64,000 bases of DNA. Source: Emydura subglobosa. Taxonomy: Eukaryota > Chordata > Testudines > Chelidae. Position 1 is the stretch's first letter. Every line of letters starts with the position of its first letter. The notes beneath the pieces are model-generated. The model saw nothing but the letters and a program-made list of their open reading frames with translations, was not told where the DNA came from and ran no database searches. Below, one piece after another: positions 53,141-63,655 of this stretch. Where the stretch lies: positions 310,906 to 374,905 of the forward strand of contig ML680046.1 in assembly GCA_007922225.1 (NCBI GenBank), written 5' to 3'. Made by a program: the position numbers and the translations under genes.

Positions 53141-53579
53141 ATTCTAAAACTGACATGACTGCAGCTACACTGTACACATTATTTAACAGTTAACGTTTGG
53201 GAATGGAGCTTGTATGAAAGAAGTTAAACAAAACAATGCCGTGTTTTTACTATTTGACTCCACATAGCACCTTGTTATGGTCTTTCTGTTGACGTAGCTG
53301 TAAATGATATCCTCTCATCAGCATATAGCAAAATATTTGTTAAAATAGTATGAGACGAATGCTGCTGAACTGGTAAATGGTAATGGTAATGGCAATGGTA
53401 AACTGTAATGGGGCAATAAAACTGCCCAAACAGAATTCTCCTCTTGGAGGAAAAGCCCAGCTTCCATTCATCAGGGGAAATTACATGTACATCTCAGAGG
53501 GTAGTCTGTCTCACTTTCTTGCTCCCTCTATTCTAAAAATTGTAGCCTAACATCTCTTAATGTATATTACAGTAAGCCT
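53141..53579. other. Unassigned DNA with short (TAATGG)n
   Basis: A short tandem TGGTAATGGTAATGGCAATG lies at 53377-53398. The rest is unassigned. Confidence 0.5.
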
Positions 53580-53668
53580 AGAGGTCCGAACTGAGATCAG
53601 AACCCCAGTAGTACTAGGCACTAAGCAAACATACAGTGAGAGACAGTCCTTCTCCTGAAGAACTTACA
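53580..53668 (-). mobile_element. MIR/CORE-SINE tail, cut by hAT insertions
   Basis: GAACCCCAGTAGTACTAGGC, ACTAAGCAAACATACAGTGA, GAGACAGTCCTTCTCCTGAA and GAACTTACAGTCTAA are the reversed tail of the long-tailed SINE (compare 49640-49700). It continues after the two transposons at 54094. Confidence 0.75.
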
Positions 53669-53676
53669 GTCTAAGG

Positions 53677-53960
53677 CAGTGTTTCTCAATTACATTTGGC
53701 CGCGGAACCCTTTTTAACTTCTGCGGGGCCATGCAATACCCGCCACTGAAAAATCCGGGACATCTTCCCCTTTTCGGCGGTGCGGTATCGGCTGTTTTCA
53801 GCGGCGCAGTGTCAGCTGTTTGGCAGCACGCGCTGTCAGCTGTGTTCGGTGGCGTGCACTGTCAGCTGTGTTCGGCGGTGCGCTTTCAACTTTTCGTGGA
53901 ACCCTGAAATTAATCTCGCAGAACCCCAGGGTTCCTCGGAACACCAATTGAGAAACACTG
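53677..53960. mobile_element. hAT-type DNA transposon with 8-bp target duplication
   Basis: The left end CAGTGTTTCTCAATT and right end AATTGAGAAACACTG are perfect 15-bp inverted repeats. Flanks are GTCTAAGG (53669-53676) and GTCTAAAG (53961-53968), an 8-bp duplication with one difference, as expected for hAT elements. The element has no transposase and carries a GC-rich tandem array in its centre. The 98-residue open frame across it is not a gene. Confidence 0.9.
53771..53896. repeat. GC-rich minisatellite inside the hAT element
   Basis: Five tandem units of 24-28 bp each contain a TTCGGCGG/TTCAGCGG-type start and a GTCAGCTG end (53771, 53795, 53819, 53843, 53869). CpG is frequent, in contrast to the CpG-poor surroundings. 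Confidence 0.85.
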
Positions 53961-53968
53961 GTCTAAAG

Positions 53969-54085
53969 CATTGGTTCTCAACCTATTTACCACAGGTAGT
54001 ATTGGATGCAGGCCACAGTATGGCATTGTGGATGTCACATGGGCCACAGCTGTGTGCTGATTGGGCAGGTGGTTGAGAACCACCG
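53969..54085. mobile_element. Second hAT-type MITE at the same target
   Basis: CATTGGTTCTCAACC at the left and GGTTGAGAACCACCG at the right are inverted with two terminal mismatches. It is flanked on both sides by exact GTCTAAAG (53961-53968 and 54086-54093). At 117 bp it is a small non-autonomous copy of a Charlie/MER5-like family by its TGGTTCTCAA end. Confidence 0.9.
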
Positions 54086-54093
54086 GTCTAAAG

Positions 54094-54192
54094 AGGGAAG
54101 TCAAAGAGTGGGAGGGGACGAGATGCACAGAGAGATGAAATGAATTGCCTAAGATCAAACAGCTGGTCAATGGCATGTCCTGATCTCAATCA
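54094..54192 (-). mobile_element. MIR/CORE-SINE core, other side of the hAT pair
   Basis: ATGCACAGAGAGATGAAATG, AATTGCCTAAGATCAAACAG, CTGGTCAATGGCATGTCCTG and ATCTCAATC continue the reversed SINE core and box B side from 53668. Confidence 0.7.
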
Positions 54193-54224
54193 TACCATTG
54201 CAAATCTAGAATAACTGCTTTACC

Positions 54225-54475
54225 TTCAGTAGAATTATTCCAGATTTACACCCAGGTACAGGAGATCAGAATCCAGCCTCTTATTTATAACAGATCTCTA
54301 TATACAGCCACTTAATCTTACATGACAGAAATATGCTCTGGTGCCCTGATTCCAGGAGGCACTTAAGCTCAGGTATAATTTTATATAACTGACTAGTCCT
54401 ATTAAAATGAACAGGATTACTCAGGTGCTTAAAACTAGGCATGTGCTTAAGAACCTTTCTGAATAAGGACCTTTG
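54225..54475. repeat. Two palindrome-class short repeats
   Basis: 54230-54275 (ATTCCAGATTTACACCCAGG, AGATCAGAATCCAGCC) and 54350-54475 (CACTTAAGCTCAGG, TAGTCCTATTAAAATGAACA, GGATTACTCAGGTGCTTAAA, CATGTGCTTAAGAACC) are members of the two hairpin classes noted elsewhere. Confidence 0.5.
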
Positions 54476-55299
54476 CGTTTAGCTTCTGTATAGCATAAAG
54501 GTCCGTCCCTGTCCAACTGGCTCCTGGGTTTTGTTGTGGAGAAACCTAACACATTTAGGCCAGAGCTGATTTGTTCTTTAATGTTTATATTCCTGATGCT
54601 GGGGACAATTGATGTTCTTTCACTCGGGTTTCAAAGGCACGGCCCATACGATCAATTTATGCCTCACCACAACTCGCCTCAGGCTACGATATATACCTGG
54701 CATCCAGTTCCCAGGTAACAGATCTTCAGGACAGCTTAATGACTGATGCAGCTGTGCACGAGGCAATGATGAAAAGAAAATCCATATTTCAGCTTTTGCT
54801 CAAAATAGGGGACATTCAATCAGTAATTCCAAGGGAGGACGAAGGCAGAGGAGTGCCAGAGCTTGGCCTCTGCTGATTTTTATAGCTGTCAATAGAACTG
54901 GTTTATGTTGACTCAGATTTACTCAAGGAAAGGGGGTACAGAGGTCATAAAAATAATTTCTAATGGAAGCCAGTGCAGAGTCAAGGTTTGGTAGCTTGCA
55001 GATGATTCAAAGCTCATTTGAGCAAGGGGTGGCTAATTTCTCATTTACAGAAGTTGGGTGATTAAAAGATTAAATGAAGAGAAGAGTGACACTGGCAGGC
55101 TGCAAGCATTAGCAAAGAACAGCCGATCGCGTAGCTGGAGACCAGACCCAATCAACCTGTATGCTAGTTTTGCACAAAAGAGGTATTAGTCTTATATGAC
55201 TATATTTAGTGTTTAGACTCTATGAAATGTTTGTTTGTTGCTGCATGCATTAATCTCACCTATAATATCTATATCCCCTATTGCAGGTAACATTTAAGT
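54476..55299. other. Unassigned DNA
   Basis: No gene or repeat was recognised. Confidence 0.4.
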
Positions 55300-56160
55300 T
55301 TTGCTCTGTAAGTGTAACACTCCCAACCGCCCCCCAGAGTCAGGAAAGAAACATTAGCAAGTGTGAAATGCTAGTTTGTCACAGAAAGTTTATCTCCGGC
55401 CCAAGGCAAGAAGGCCCACAGACCCCAGACAAGCCATCATGGAACATTAGAGGACAAAAGACTGTTGATTGCTTCCCACCTCTCTTCATGAAGAGAGGAG
55501 GCATATGCATGAACTCCTCTGATCATCTTGAACTCTGGAGGAAGGGAATAAAAATCCCTGACAAGAAACAACTGCATCTTTTTGGTGGTTTGAACAATGA
55601 AGGGCCAGAAACTCTAAACGAAAGCCAGAGATTCCCAGAAGCTGCCTCCTGGGTCTGCCCTGAAAGACACTTTGAATAAACAGATCACAACTCTGCCGCT
55701 TTTTTAGGGTTTAGATGGTAGCTCATGTGTATATGTTTGCTTGCTTTAACCTGTAAATAACATTCCTTTTTCCTACTTAATAAAACTCTAGATAGTTTAT
55801 TACAAGATTGGCTACATGCATTGTCTTTGATGTAAGATCTAGGGTACCAATTGATCTGGCAGTAAGTGAGTGGTCTCTTGGGGCTAGAGGCAACCTGAAT
55901 GTGGTGTGATTTTTGGTGTAAATGACCATTTATTACTAAGTCCAGTTTGTCTGGGTAGCAAGATGGACTGGAGAGTCCAAAGGGACTGTCTGTAACTCCA
56001 TGGTAAGACAGTTCTAGTGATCCAGAAGTTCCCATTTGTTACTGGCTTGGTGAAATCTAATTATAGACCACACCACCAGTCAGGGCAGACTGTTAAAAAC
56101 TGGGCAGACGTCCCAGAGGCAGGCACTCATGGTCATGAGCCACTCCAGACAGTGTGACAA
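55300..56160 (+). mobile_element. LTR-like element, single copy in the window
   Basis: It begins near TGTAAGTGTAACACTCCC, passes an A/G-rich region with ATAAAAATCCCTGAC, then TTTAACCTGTAAATAACATT, a polyadenylation-type AATAAA in CTACTTAATAAAACTC (about 55780), TCTAGGGTACCAATTGATCT and GGCTTGGTGAAATCTAATTA, ending near CAGTGTGAC. I recognise the 3' half as a turtle LTR-type repeat. The open frames at 55281-55679 (+) and 55685-56035 (-) lie inside it and have no retroviral motifs. Confidence 0.55.
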
Positions 56161-58990
56161 ACAGTCCCATACATGTCAGTTTCCCAAAAAAAGATGAAGG
56201 GGGGGAAAAATAGAGAATTAATCTAAGGAACAGGTTTGTTTAGAATGTATGGCCCTGATTCAGCAAGATGCTTATAAGCTTTAAGCATGTGAGTGAGCCA
56301 CATTGACGCCACTGTATGTATTTCCCCAGCACAGAGGAGAGTTGAGAAACAGGACTCAGCGAATGGTACAAAGACAGCAGCAAGTCTGACAGCAACGAGG
56401 TTAAGGAGGGGACATGATGGTAGATGAGCTTCAAGATGCCGGGCTTGGAAGCAGATACTGATGGAAACTGATAGCTGGTGGGACTATTCAAAGAGAGGAG
56501 GGATATAGCCTATCTAAAGGGCAAGGGAGATAATTTTGGCAGCAGCAGCATTGTAGCTGGATTGGAGGGGAGCGATGTGGATATCAGACAGGTCAGAAAG
56601 GAGGTGGCAGGAGCTGAAATCAGAAATAAGAAATTGATCAAGTGCAGCTGCCCTCAGAACAGAGATGGGTAGGACCTTAAACAGTACCCCAGACAAATGC
56701 ATTGTTTGGAACTCCAGCATATAATTCAGATAAAAAGGTGTCTTCACAGCTGTCATGTAGTGGTTTCATAATGTGCCCAGGAGGACAGGGTAAAGCAAAT
56801 GTGTTAGCTTCCTACGCTGGTCCTCTCAAGTAACATCTGAAGACCGCTGTGGGTGGCTGAAAGGGTGTATTTTGTGCATTGTTAAACCACTAAACACCGT
56901 GGTGTAAGTAATGGGACTGGAACGCTTTTTCTTTTAACTGTTTGCCTGAATGCCACAGGATTTTTTTAGATGTTTTATCTTTTATGCATCACTCACATCA
57001 ATTGGAGTTTTGGCAGTTTTCACAACATGCTAAAGAACATATTTCTAGGGTTTTTTTTTAAAAATGAATATACACCATATAGGAGCTGAACTGAAGCATT
57101 GAGTAGCTTAAAGGAACCAAAGTTGAATTTAAAGAGACAGTTACATTTAACTTCATGCAGTGAAGCAAAGTCTTGTTTTGCAGGCTTCCTAACAAGATCT
57201 TCCTAACAGCTGATAAGCTCCAGCAATACATCTGTGAGAGGGAAAGAGCGATAGCAAACAGCAGTTCTCTCCCTAAGATACATCAGAACAAAGAACACAA
57301 GCCAAGTGTTTGGAAGGGATAAGAAAAGGATGGTGTGTCTGCCCTGAAATCCTTTAGGGCAAACAAAGAACGGTCCAAAAGGACAAAAGATTTAAGGCTG
57401 GGAAAACTTCCTTTGTTTGCAAGCAGCCTAGACATTGGCTTTAATCACCCCTGGCATGCAGAAGAAACCAGAAGAGACAAGCAAAAAACCTGTGTGACCC
57501 ATTGCTCTGAAAGCAAGTTGTGCAACGAATATGTCCCCATCCCCTTTAAAATGGGTGATAGTGGGAGCACAGAGAGCAGATTAATTCACCTGTGCACATT
57601 ATTGTCACATATGGCCAGAGTTGTTTTGCTTAGTGATATGAAAGCAGCAGCACAGGTCCTAAAATAGAAATGACAGTGGCCTTGGGTAACAAAAGCATCC
57701 GAAGTAAACAGGTCATTGGCAATGGGGATGACACAGCAGGAGGGAGAGGAAAACTGGCACTTTACATGTGTAACCAGGAGCGTTTCCAGTCTCTCCTTTC
57801 AGGTGATAAACAAGTTCAGATGGGTCACTCAGATGGAGCCCAGGGAAGCAATTTGTATGAACATGAGGGGACAGGTCTGTGTTTCCAAGTAACGATCTCT
57901 ATTTAAGACATTCACTGGTGGTTCAAGAGACTTAGGTAAGTATTGTACTGCCTCTGCCAGGCTTCTCAACAATATCCACGCTGGATAACTCACTCAAGCG
58001 GGTAGTGCAAGGGCTCCTGGGGTCCACAGCACAGCCTTTTCTGGAAACCTTGATGTCTGTGTAGATTGGGAGGGGCTCCATGGACTGATGGAAGCCATGA
58101 TAGCCAAGCAAATCAGTGTCTGCCTAGTCCATTTGATACACACTTATCAGTATTAGATTAGTATATTTATACAGCACAGTCGGTGGAGGCTGAAATGAGC
58201 CACTGGACTGAAATACAGAGATGGTAGCAATGTGTATATGAAGGCTGTTTAACATGACTCATTATAATCACCCTGTTTTCAGATGCTTATAATATTGCCA
58301 GCTTAAGCGTTTGAGCTGATGTTTTCCATGCTTGTTCTTTGCTTCAAGATTAATTTTTTCAGCAAGTTTCAGCAAAAATGGTGCAATTGTGATGGCTGCC
58401 ATATTTTTGCAACATAAGGATTGAATTGGGAATTTACAGAGCCAAAAGCATGAGTCGTTGAAGAGGCAAACTGTGTAGCTCAGTGGTATAATAGCATCAG
58501 CTCTCTGTGGATCATACATACCTAACACACACTAACCAGTGGGATACCTAATCATTTGAGAAGAAGGACCGTGAACAGTAGTCAGTTTTGACCATGTTAA
58601 TTTGTCCTCCCCACTGCTTTGTTTTTAATTGTTATTGCTGTAAATTGAAACAAAACTTCATGAACAAAACAAAGCAAAGCAAGAAGTTTTTTCTTGTGCA
58701 AACAATAAGGTCCCTGCCTACATGTAATGGTATCATTGTAAGGGAGAAAATGGAGAGAGAAGATGAGAAAAGAAGAAGTGGTAATAGAAGAGCTCTAATA
58801 ACTACATGGTTTGGACCTTGAAATTTGGGAGATGTTTGGGCCTGGGATCAGAGAGGTGTCTTTTGTCATCTGTATGAATTATTAATAAGGACAGAAAGAT
58901 TACACCAGTTATCTACCTACCTATCCATCCATTCTTCTAAGGTGCCTATCACCGCACGGCCACACCAGGCTACTTATTTCTTCCTCTTTT
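56161..58990. other. Unassigned DNA, partly repeat-poor
   Basis: 56253-56320 is a palindrome-class fragment (CCTGATTCAGCAAGATGC). 56340-56690 has purine-rich words (GGAGGGATATAGCC, GCAGCAGCATTGTAGCTGGA) that may be a diverged repeat. 57050-57960 and 58200-58800 are unique-looking. Open frames at 57335-57667 and 57670-57906 have no motif. Confidence 0.4.
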
Positions 58991-59010
58991 CTAGTAGAGA
59001 GGCATCACAT

Positions 59011-59783
59011 TGTGTGTCACTCACTGCCAGGCTGGTGCCTCCTGCTAGCTATCTTGGGGATTAGCTCAATGCCAGCACCCCCCTCCACAGTTTGCACACT
59101 GTCACTCGCCCTCTGCCATCTGCCTGCAGCCCCTGTTACAGCCTCAGGAACTACAGCATCCTCTTTTAGTGGCTCAGCCCTCCAGCCATGTCACTGTCTG
59201 TGTTCCCTCCTTCCAGGGGACTTAGCTCCTAGTCCTGCCACTTGGTTAGTGGCAATTGTAGGCAATGGTCCTGCCACTTCCCCAGTGGCAGGTTGGGGCA
59301 GCAGGGGAGGGGAGACACAAGGACCCTCCATACCACAGTTGCTTACTGCATTCCTTTGCCTCTACTATCACTGCATTTCCCTGGGCCACATCCCCATGGC
59401 CACAGCACCCTCCTTAGTCTCAGAAGCCAGAGCTCCTGTTCTTCTCCCTGGGTTCCTGCCTGCACTGCTCTGTCCAAGGTGCTACAGGATTACAGCCTGA
59501 GCCTGCCACATTCCATTCCATTCCTTTCCTTTTCTTTTCTTTTCTTTTCTTTCCTTTCCTTTCCTTTCCTTTCCTTTCCTTTCCTTTCCTTTCCTTTCCT
59601 TTCCTTCCTTCCAATCCAGGCATCTACTGACTCTCCCCTGACCTACAGCTCTTTTTATATGGTCCTGCTGGGCCCTGATTGGCCACTCCTCACAGCTCCT
59701 CTCTTATTGGCTGTTTTTCATAGAGCTTTCCTAGGGCTCTATTAACTCCTTACTGGCCAGTGTGGGGCCAGCACCCCATCACA
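59011..59783 (-). mobile_element. LTR-like element, copy 2 (minus orientation)
   Basis: On the minus strand it begins TGTGATGGGGTGCTGGCCCC and shows CCAAT at 59710-59706 and 59682-59678, then CCATATAAAAAG at 59662-59651. It ends near GTGACACACA. It matches 3715-4110 in promoter layout and in the CACTGCCAG-CTGGTGCCTCC block. It contains a 100-bp (GGAAA)n-type expansion absent from copy 1. The overlapping open frames of 162-167 residues here are LTR sequence, not genes. Confidence 0.6.
59511..59612. repeat. (TTTCC)n/(TTTTC)n microsatellite
   Basis: About 20 pentamer units, starting CATTC, then TTTTC, then a long pure TTTCC run. It is embedded in the LTR, downstream of its promoter in the minus orientation. 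It makes lysine/glycine and phenylalanine/serine false peptides on the two strands. Confidence 0.95.
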
Positions 59784-60463
59784 AGGTATCTGTGAGTCAG
59801 ATCCCTCACTTGTGTCAACTTCAACACCAGCTAAGGATCTAGCCCTATCTCTCAATGTTATTTCATTCATATATCTTACCTTAATATCATTAACTAATAA
59901 GACTCCATTGTACTGAGATATTACTGACTTTTATTTATGAGATGTTTTGAAAATAACCTTTCCATCAAATCATGTAAGTATTCAGAAAATTATATTACCC
60001 AAAACCAACTTAGTATGAAGTGAGCAGTAGGTAGCACAGTGGGGAGTTTATGCCAGCAAACTCCAATTTGCACACACTATTTGGTTTGAAAGGGCTTGCA
60101 GAAAAGCCTGAGTGTGCCATTTAAATTCACTACTAGCAGTATCACTGTTATTAATTGTCTGTAATGCATTGCACTGAATCCCTTCTTTGGCAAACACCCC
60201 AGTCAAAGAGATATGCCATTTATAAGTCAATCTTACCTAATCCGATCCCAAGTCAATGGCAAAACTCTCATTGAATCCTGTAAGGCAGGAACTGGCCTGT
60301 TATAAGCAAAAAAAGCTATGCTAATGACAAAAGCCGGAACATTCAGATTTTCACATATGCTCTATTATTAAGTTTTAATTTATTTCAGCCTGATTTTGAT
60401 TTCCTTGGATACCCATATGCCCTTATGATTTTAGGTGTTCAATGAATATAAGATCAGACTCTT
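59784..60463. other. Unassigned AT-rich DNA
   Basis: No gene or clear repeat was found. 60257-60300 holds words of the palindrome class (CAAGTCAATGGCAAAACTCT). Confidence 0.4.
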
Positions 60464-60862
60464 AGGGTACATCTTCACTGCAAAAACCACAAAAAACAAC
60501 CTCCACCCCCCAAAAAACCCTTACAGCACTGAGTGTCAGAGCCTGGGTCAATTGATTCAGGCTTGTGGGGCTCACACTATGCTAAAAATAGCAGTGTAGG
60601 CATTTTCATTTGTGCTGGATCCCGGGTGCTGAAACCAAGCCAGGGAGGAGGGACTTAGAGCCCATGTTCCAGACCAATCAGGAGCATCTACAGTGCTATT
60701 TTTAGCCCCTTACCATGAACCCTGAGGGCTTGAGTCAATCGAACCAAGACTCAGACTATAAGATCAGAAGGAACCATTATGATCATCTAATCTGACCTCC
60801 CGCACAACGCAGGTCACTGCAGTAGGTTTTTGGATTTTTTTTAAAGTGTAGATGCATCCTTA
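60464..60862. mobile_element. GTCTACACT-class DNA transposon cut by a CR1 end
   Basis: The left end TAGGGTACATCTTCACTGC and right end AAAGTGTAGATGCATCCTTA are inverted. Internal mirror pairs are GCTAAAAATAGCAGTG / CAGTGCTATTTTTAGC and GGGTCAATTGATTCAGGCTT / GGCTTGAGTCAATCGAACC. A CR1 3' end (60757-60826) interrupts it near the right end. Confidence 0.8.
60757..60826 (-). mobile_element. CR1-clade LINE 3' end, third lineage, nested
   Basis: ACTATAAGATCAGAAGGAAC, CATTATGATCATCTAATCTG, ACCTCCCGCACAACGCAGG is the reversed 70-bp tail of the lineage seen at 26.5 and 42.4 kb. It is a severely truncated insertion inside a DNA transposon. Confidence 0.75.
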
Positions 60863-60975
60863 GACTATGAAGGACTCTCTTTGTTCTGGGTTTGTACAGC
60901 ACCTAGCACAATGAGGTCCTAGTCAATAACGGGTTCCTATGCACTACCACAATAAATACTTAAAAAAATATAGGG
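60863..60975 (+). mobile_element. CORE-SINE tail
   Basis: TTTGTTCTGGGTTTGTACAG, CACCTAGCACAATGAGGTCC, TAGTCAATAACGGGTTCCTA, then ACAATAAATACTTAA is the tail also at 5700-5775 and 62655-62745. The rest of the SINE may have been displaced by the element at 60464. Confidence 0.75.
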
Positions 60976-61719
60976 AATACTCGGGTATCAGCAACAGCGT
61001 ACAATCACAATATACAATATTATGTTAAGGAAACAAGAAAGGAAAGATAACTCACAATTATAGATACAGCATTGTCATGCCTATCCCATGCAGTAGTAGA
61101 TGTTTGGCCATGAAATTCCTGCTGGAGGAGAAATCAGTGATGTAGAGTCTGGCTACTTTCTTGGTGTAACTTTATTTTCCGCTATGTACACCTTGAACAG
61201 AGGTGGTCACAGATGGCACACAGGAAAGCCCCACTTTCAGAAATGTAAGCTTAAACACCCATGCCCAGTTCTCAGAAAGCAACGTTGCCCCCAAGAATTC
61301 CCTCTGGTTTGAGAGATTAAGGCAGAGAGCCAACTTTCTTGCTGCTTGCTGCAGCTCCTTCCCATGACACTATCACAAAATAACACCACAGAATTTCTTC
61401 AAAGACTGCCTACTGCTCACAGGCCAAGGAAAGGAATTCGTGAAACAATATCTAATGTTGCCACATGATGATTTGTGCCCTAGCAGCTTGGGGTGGGGGG
61501 GAGGTTGGGGAAGATTCATTCTAAGTGTACTAAAGAGGATGCAGTTGCAGAATTTCAAGATTTAGGATTAGCTTAAAGCCTGGAGTAGCCAAGGCACGGG
61601 GACCTAGATGACTGAAAGTACCACCAGGAGGCATCCATGATCTGTGCTGGCTGATGGAGTGGCAATTGTCCAGCACTGCCTCAAAAGTGAGATATAATCA
61701 TGATTGCATTATACGTTGA
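60976..61719. other. Unassigned DNA
   Basis: There is a G tract at 61493-61502. No gene or repeat was recognised. Confidence 0.4.
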
Positions 61720-61895
61720 TACATGGCCGGACTGGATGTCTAAAACATATGCTATAACTCAGGCAGAAGTTATGGGCTGAATGCTGAAATTACTCGGTGA
61801 AGATCTAGGGCCTGTGTTATGGCATAGGGCAGATTAGATGATCATAACTGTCCTTTCTGGCCTGAACATTTATCAATCTGTGAATCATTTCTACT
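61720..61895 (+). mobile_element. CR1-clade LINE 3' end, third lineage
   Basis: GCTATAACTCAGGCAGAAGT, GGCCTGTGTTATGGCATAGG, GCAGATTAGATGATCATAAC, TGTCCTTTCTGGCCTGAACA form the plus-strand version of the tails at 26.5, 42.4 and 60.8 kb. The last 175 bp are retained. Confidence 0.75.
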
Positions 61896-62097
61896 GGGCA
61901 GCCACTATTGGCCGAGCTCCTGTGGTATTTGAAATGCCTCCATCCATTCCTTGTATAACTGCTGAGTCCAGACCCTGGAAGACCCTGCGTGATGCCATTA
62001 GGCAGCATAGGCCATGTTAAATATCGGAACTAGAGAGATTGGGAGAAACACAGAGTCTGTCTGTGTCCAGCCATTGCAAGAAAGAATCCCTTTAGTA

Positions 62098-62225
62098 TTA
62101 CAACTGGTCAGAAATCTTTGAAGATAATGACATTTTGACCAAAAAAGGAAATAATGTGTTTTGAAAATTTTCACTCAGTCCCTGCCCCTCAACCCCACTA
62201 AATTTCCTCACCAGTTCAGCTCCAT
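62098..62225. mobile_element. T/A-rich MITE, AGAGCTGGT relative
   Basis: ACAACTGGTCAGAAATCTTT, ATGACATTTTGACCAAAAAA and TGAAAATTTTCACTCAG run toward CACCAGTTCAGCTCC. It is the same word set as 34330-34612. The ends are degraded. Confidence 0.45.
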
Positions 62226-62469
62226 AATGGATGCAAAAAACCCTCTCGTTTCACAAGGGACACACTAGACCCCTGACCTCAGCCAAGATGCGCTACCTGT
62301 CATAACCCTCAAGGAAGGGCGATAGTAGTAACACCCCCAGCCCTCTCCATACTTGAATTCACTCACTGATGCATGGCTGTGCAGCTTGCGCTTCTGTACA
62401 TGAGTCAGAGGTGAATCCAGTGTGATATCGATATTCTTCTGTTCAAAAAAATATTAAAACCAAGAGTAA

Positions 62470-62750
62470 CCTAGAGGCAGTGTGGTCTAATAGATGGAAC
62501 AGTGGATTAGGAGACCTGCTCTGCTACTGATCTGCAGTGTGATCTTAAGCAAGTCTCTGCTCTGTGTCTGTTTTACCCTCCCACAATTTCTCTGTCTTGT
62601 TTATTTAGACTGCAGGCTCTTCAGTACATGGACTCTCTCTTATTACGTGTACTGTATATACAGCACCTAGCACAATAGGCCTTGAACTTGGCTAGAGTCT
62701 CTATGGACCCAGTGCACTAATAAGAATAATCATCGTAATAGTTAATAATG
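62470..62750 (+). mobile_element. MIR/CORE-SINE, full length
   Basis: The head GGCAGTGTGGTCTAATAGAT and GGAACAGTGGATTAGGAGAC are followed by CTGCTCTGCTACTGATCTGC and AGTGTGATCTTAAGCAAGTC. The middle is TTATTTAGACTGCAGGCTCT, and the tail is ATATACAGCACCTAGCACAA, TAGGCCTTGAACTTGGCTAG, ACTAATAAGAATAATC. It shows all parts of the family and is the reference copy for the window. Confidence 0.92.
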
Positions 62751-63384
62751 GATTGCAGCAGGCGGCAAACTAATGTTTTCTAGAGAGTCAGTTTCTGAAA
62801 GAGAAGAAATAATAAATTCCAGATATAAAAACAAATCAATGGGAAGGGGAAAGTAGCAATTTCAAATACAATTTTAATAAGACAGCCACAGTATACTAAA
62901 TTAGGCCAAAAAAAAGATGCTATCAAGTTCTCCTCTGGAGAAGGCTAAAAACCCTTCATCCTTTTTTAGAATAATGGCAGCTTCAGCATATATGAATTCT
63001 CCAATGTTTATTCTCACCAAGAAGAATTGACAATGAGAAAAGGGATTTAAGCACTTGGTTGCATGAGAACCCTTTTTTCAAGTTATCCATTCTGTGTCTT
63101 TTCAACGTTGGTCATATTATGATGAAGAACAAGAAGAAAAATATATTTTCCATCCCTAATATAGAGAGTCAGATTCCAATACCCGTAATACTGACAGGAC
63201 AGGACTGTTCAAAGAGGAAGGTACTATTCAATGCACAGATAGCATCACATTTTCACCTATAGTAATATTTATGCTAGTGCTCAGAACTTCGGGAAAATAA
63301 AGCAACTAAATTGAACTGTCCTTCAATATGGATTTATATGCTTAATTTTACATACTTAATTTTGAAAATTTTGGCCTGAATCTT
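62751..63384. other. Unassigned AT-rich DNA
   Basis: No gene is seen. The open frame 63059-63262 has no motif. Confidence 0.45.
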
Positions 63385-63490
63385 TCAGGGTCTCAGTTAT
63401 CTCATCACTGCAATGGAGATGAAGTGTCAGTAATTCATTGTTGTTTGTAAAGTTCACTGAGATCCTCAGGTAGAAAATGCTACAGGAGTT
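63385..63490 (+). mobile_element. MIR/CORE-SINE 3' part
   Basis: AGGGTCTCAGTTATCTCATC, ACTGCAATGGAGATGAAGTG, TTGTAAAGTTCACTGAGATC, CTCAGGTAGAAAATGCTACA is the latter core and tail of a MIR. It directly abuts the CR1 end at 63500. Confidence 0.75.
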
Positions 63491-63499
63491 TGAATAATC

Positions 63500-63655
63500 A
63501 CTCATTGGAATGGAATCTCCATCCTTAGAGGTTTTTAAAGCCCAGCTTGACAAAGCCCTGGCTGGAATGATTTAGATGGGTTGGTCCTGCTTTGAACAGG
63601 GGGTAGAACTATATGATCTCCTGAGGTCCCTTCCATCCCTAATTTTCTATGATTC
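63500..63655 (+). mobile_element. CR1 LINE 3' end
   Basis: GAATCTCCATCCTTAGAGGT, TTTTAAAGCCCAGCTTGACA, AAGCCCTGGCTGGAATGATT, TTGGTCCTGCTTTGAACAGG, CTATATGATCTCCTGAGGTC, CCTTCCATCCCTAATTTTCT, ATGATTC is a clean first-lineage CR1 terminus, as at 2.2, 22.7 and 29.4 kb. Confidence 0.9.

Noticed and set aside
59012..59745. Two overlapping open frames of 162 and 167 residues
   Set aside because: Both run through an LTR copy and one through the (TTTCC)n array.
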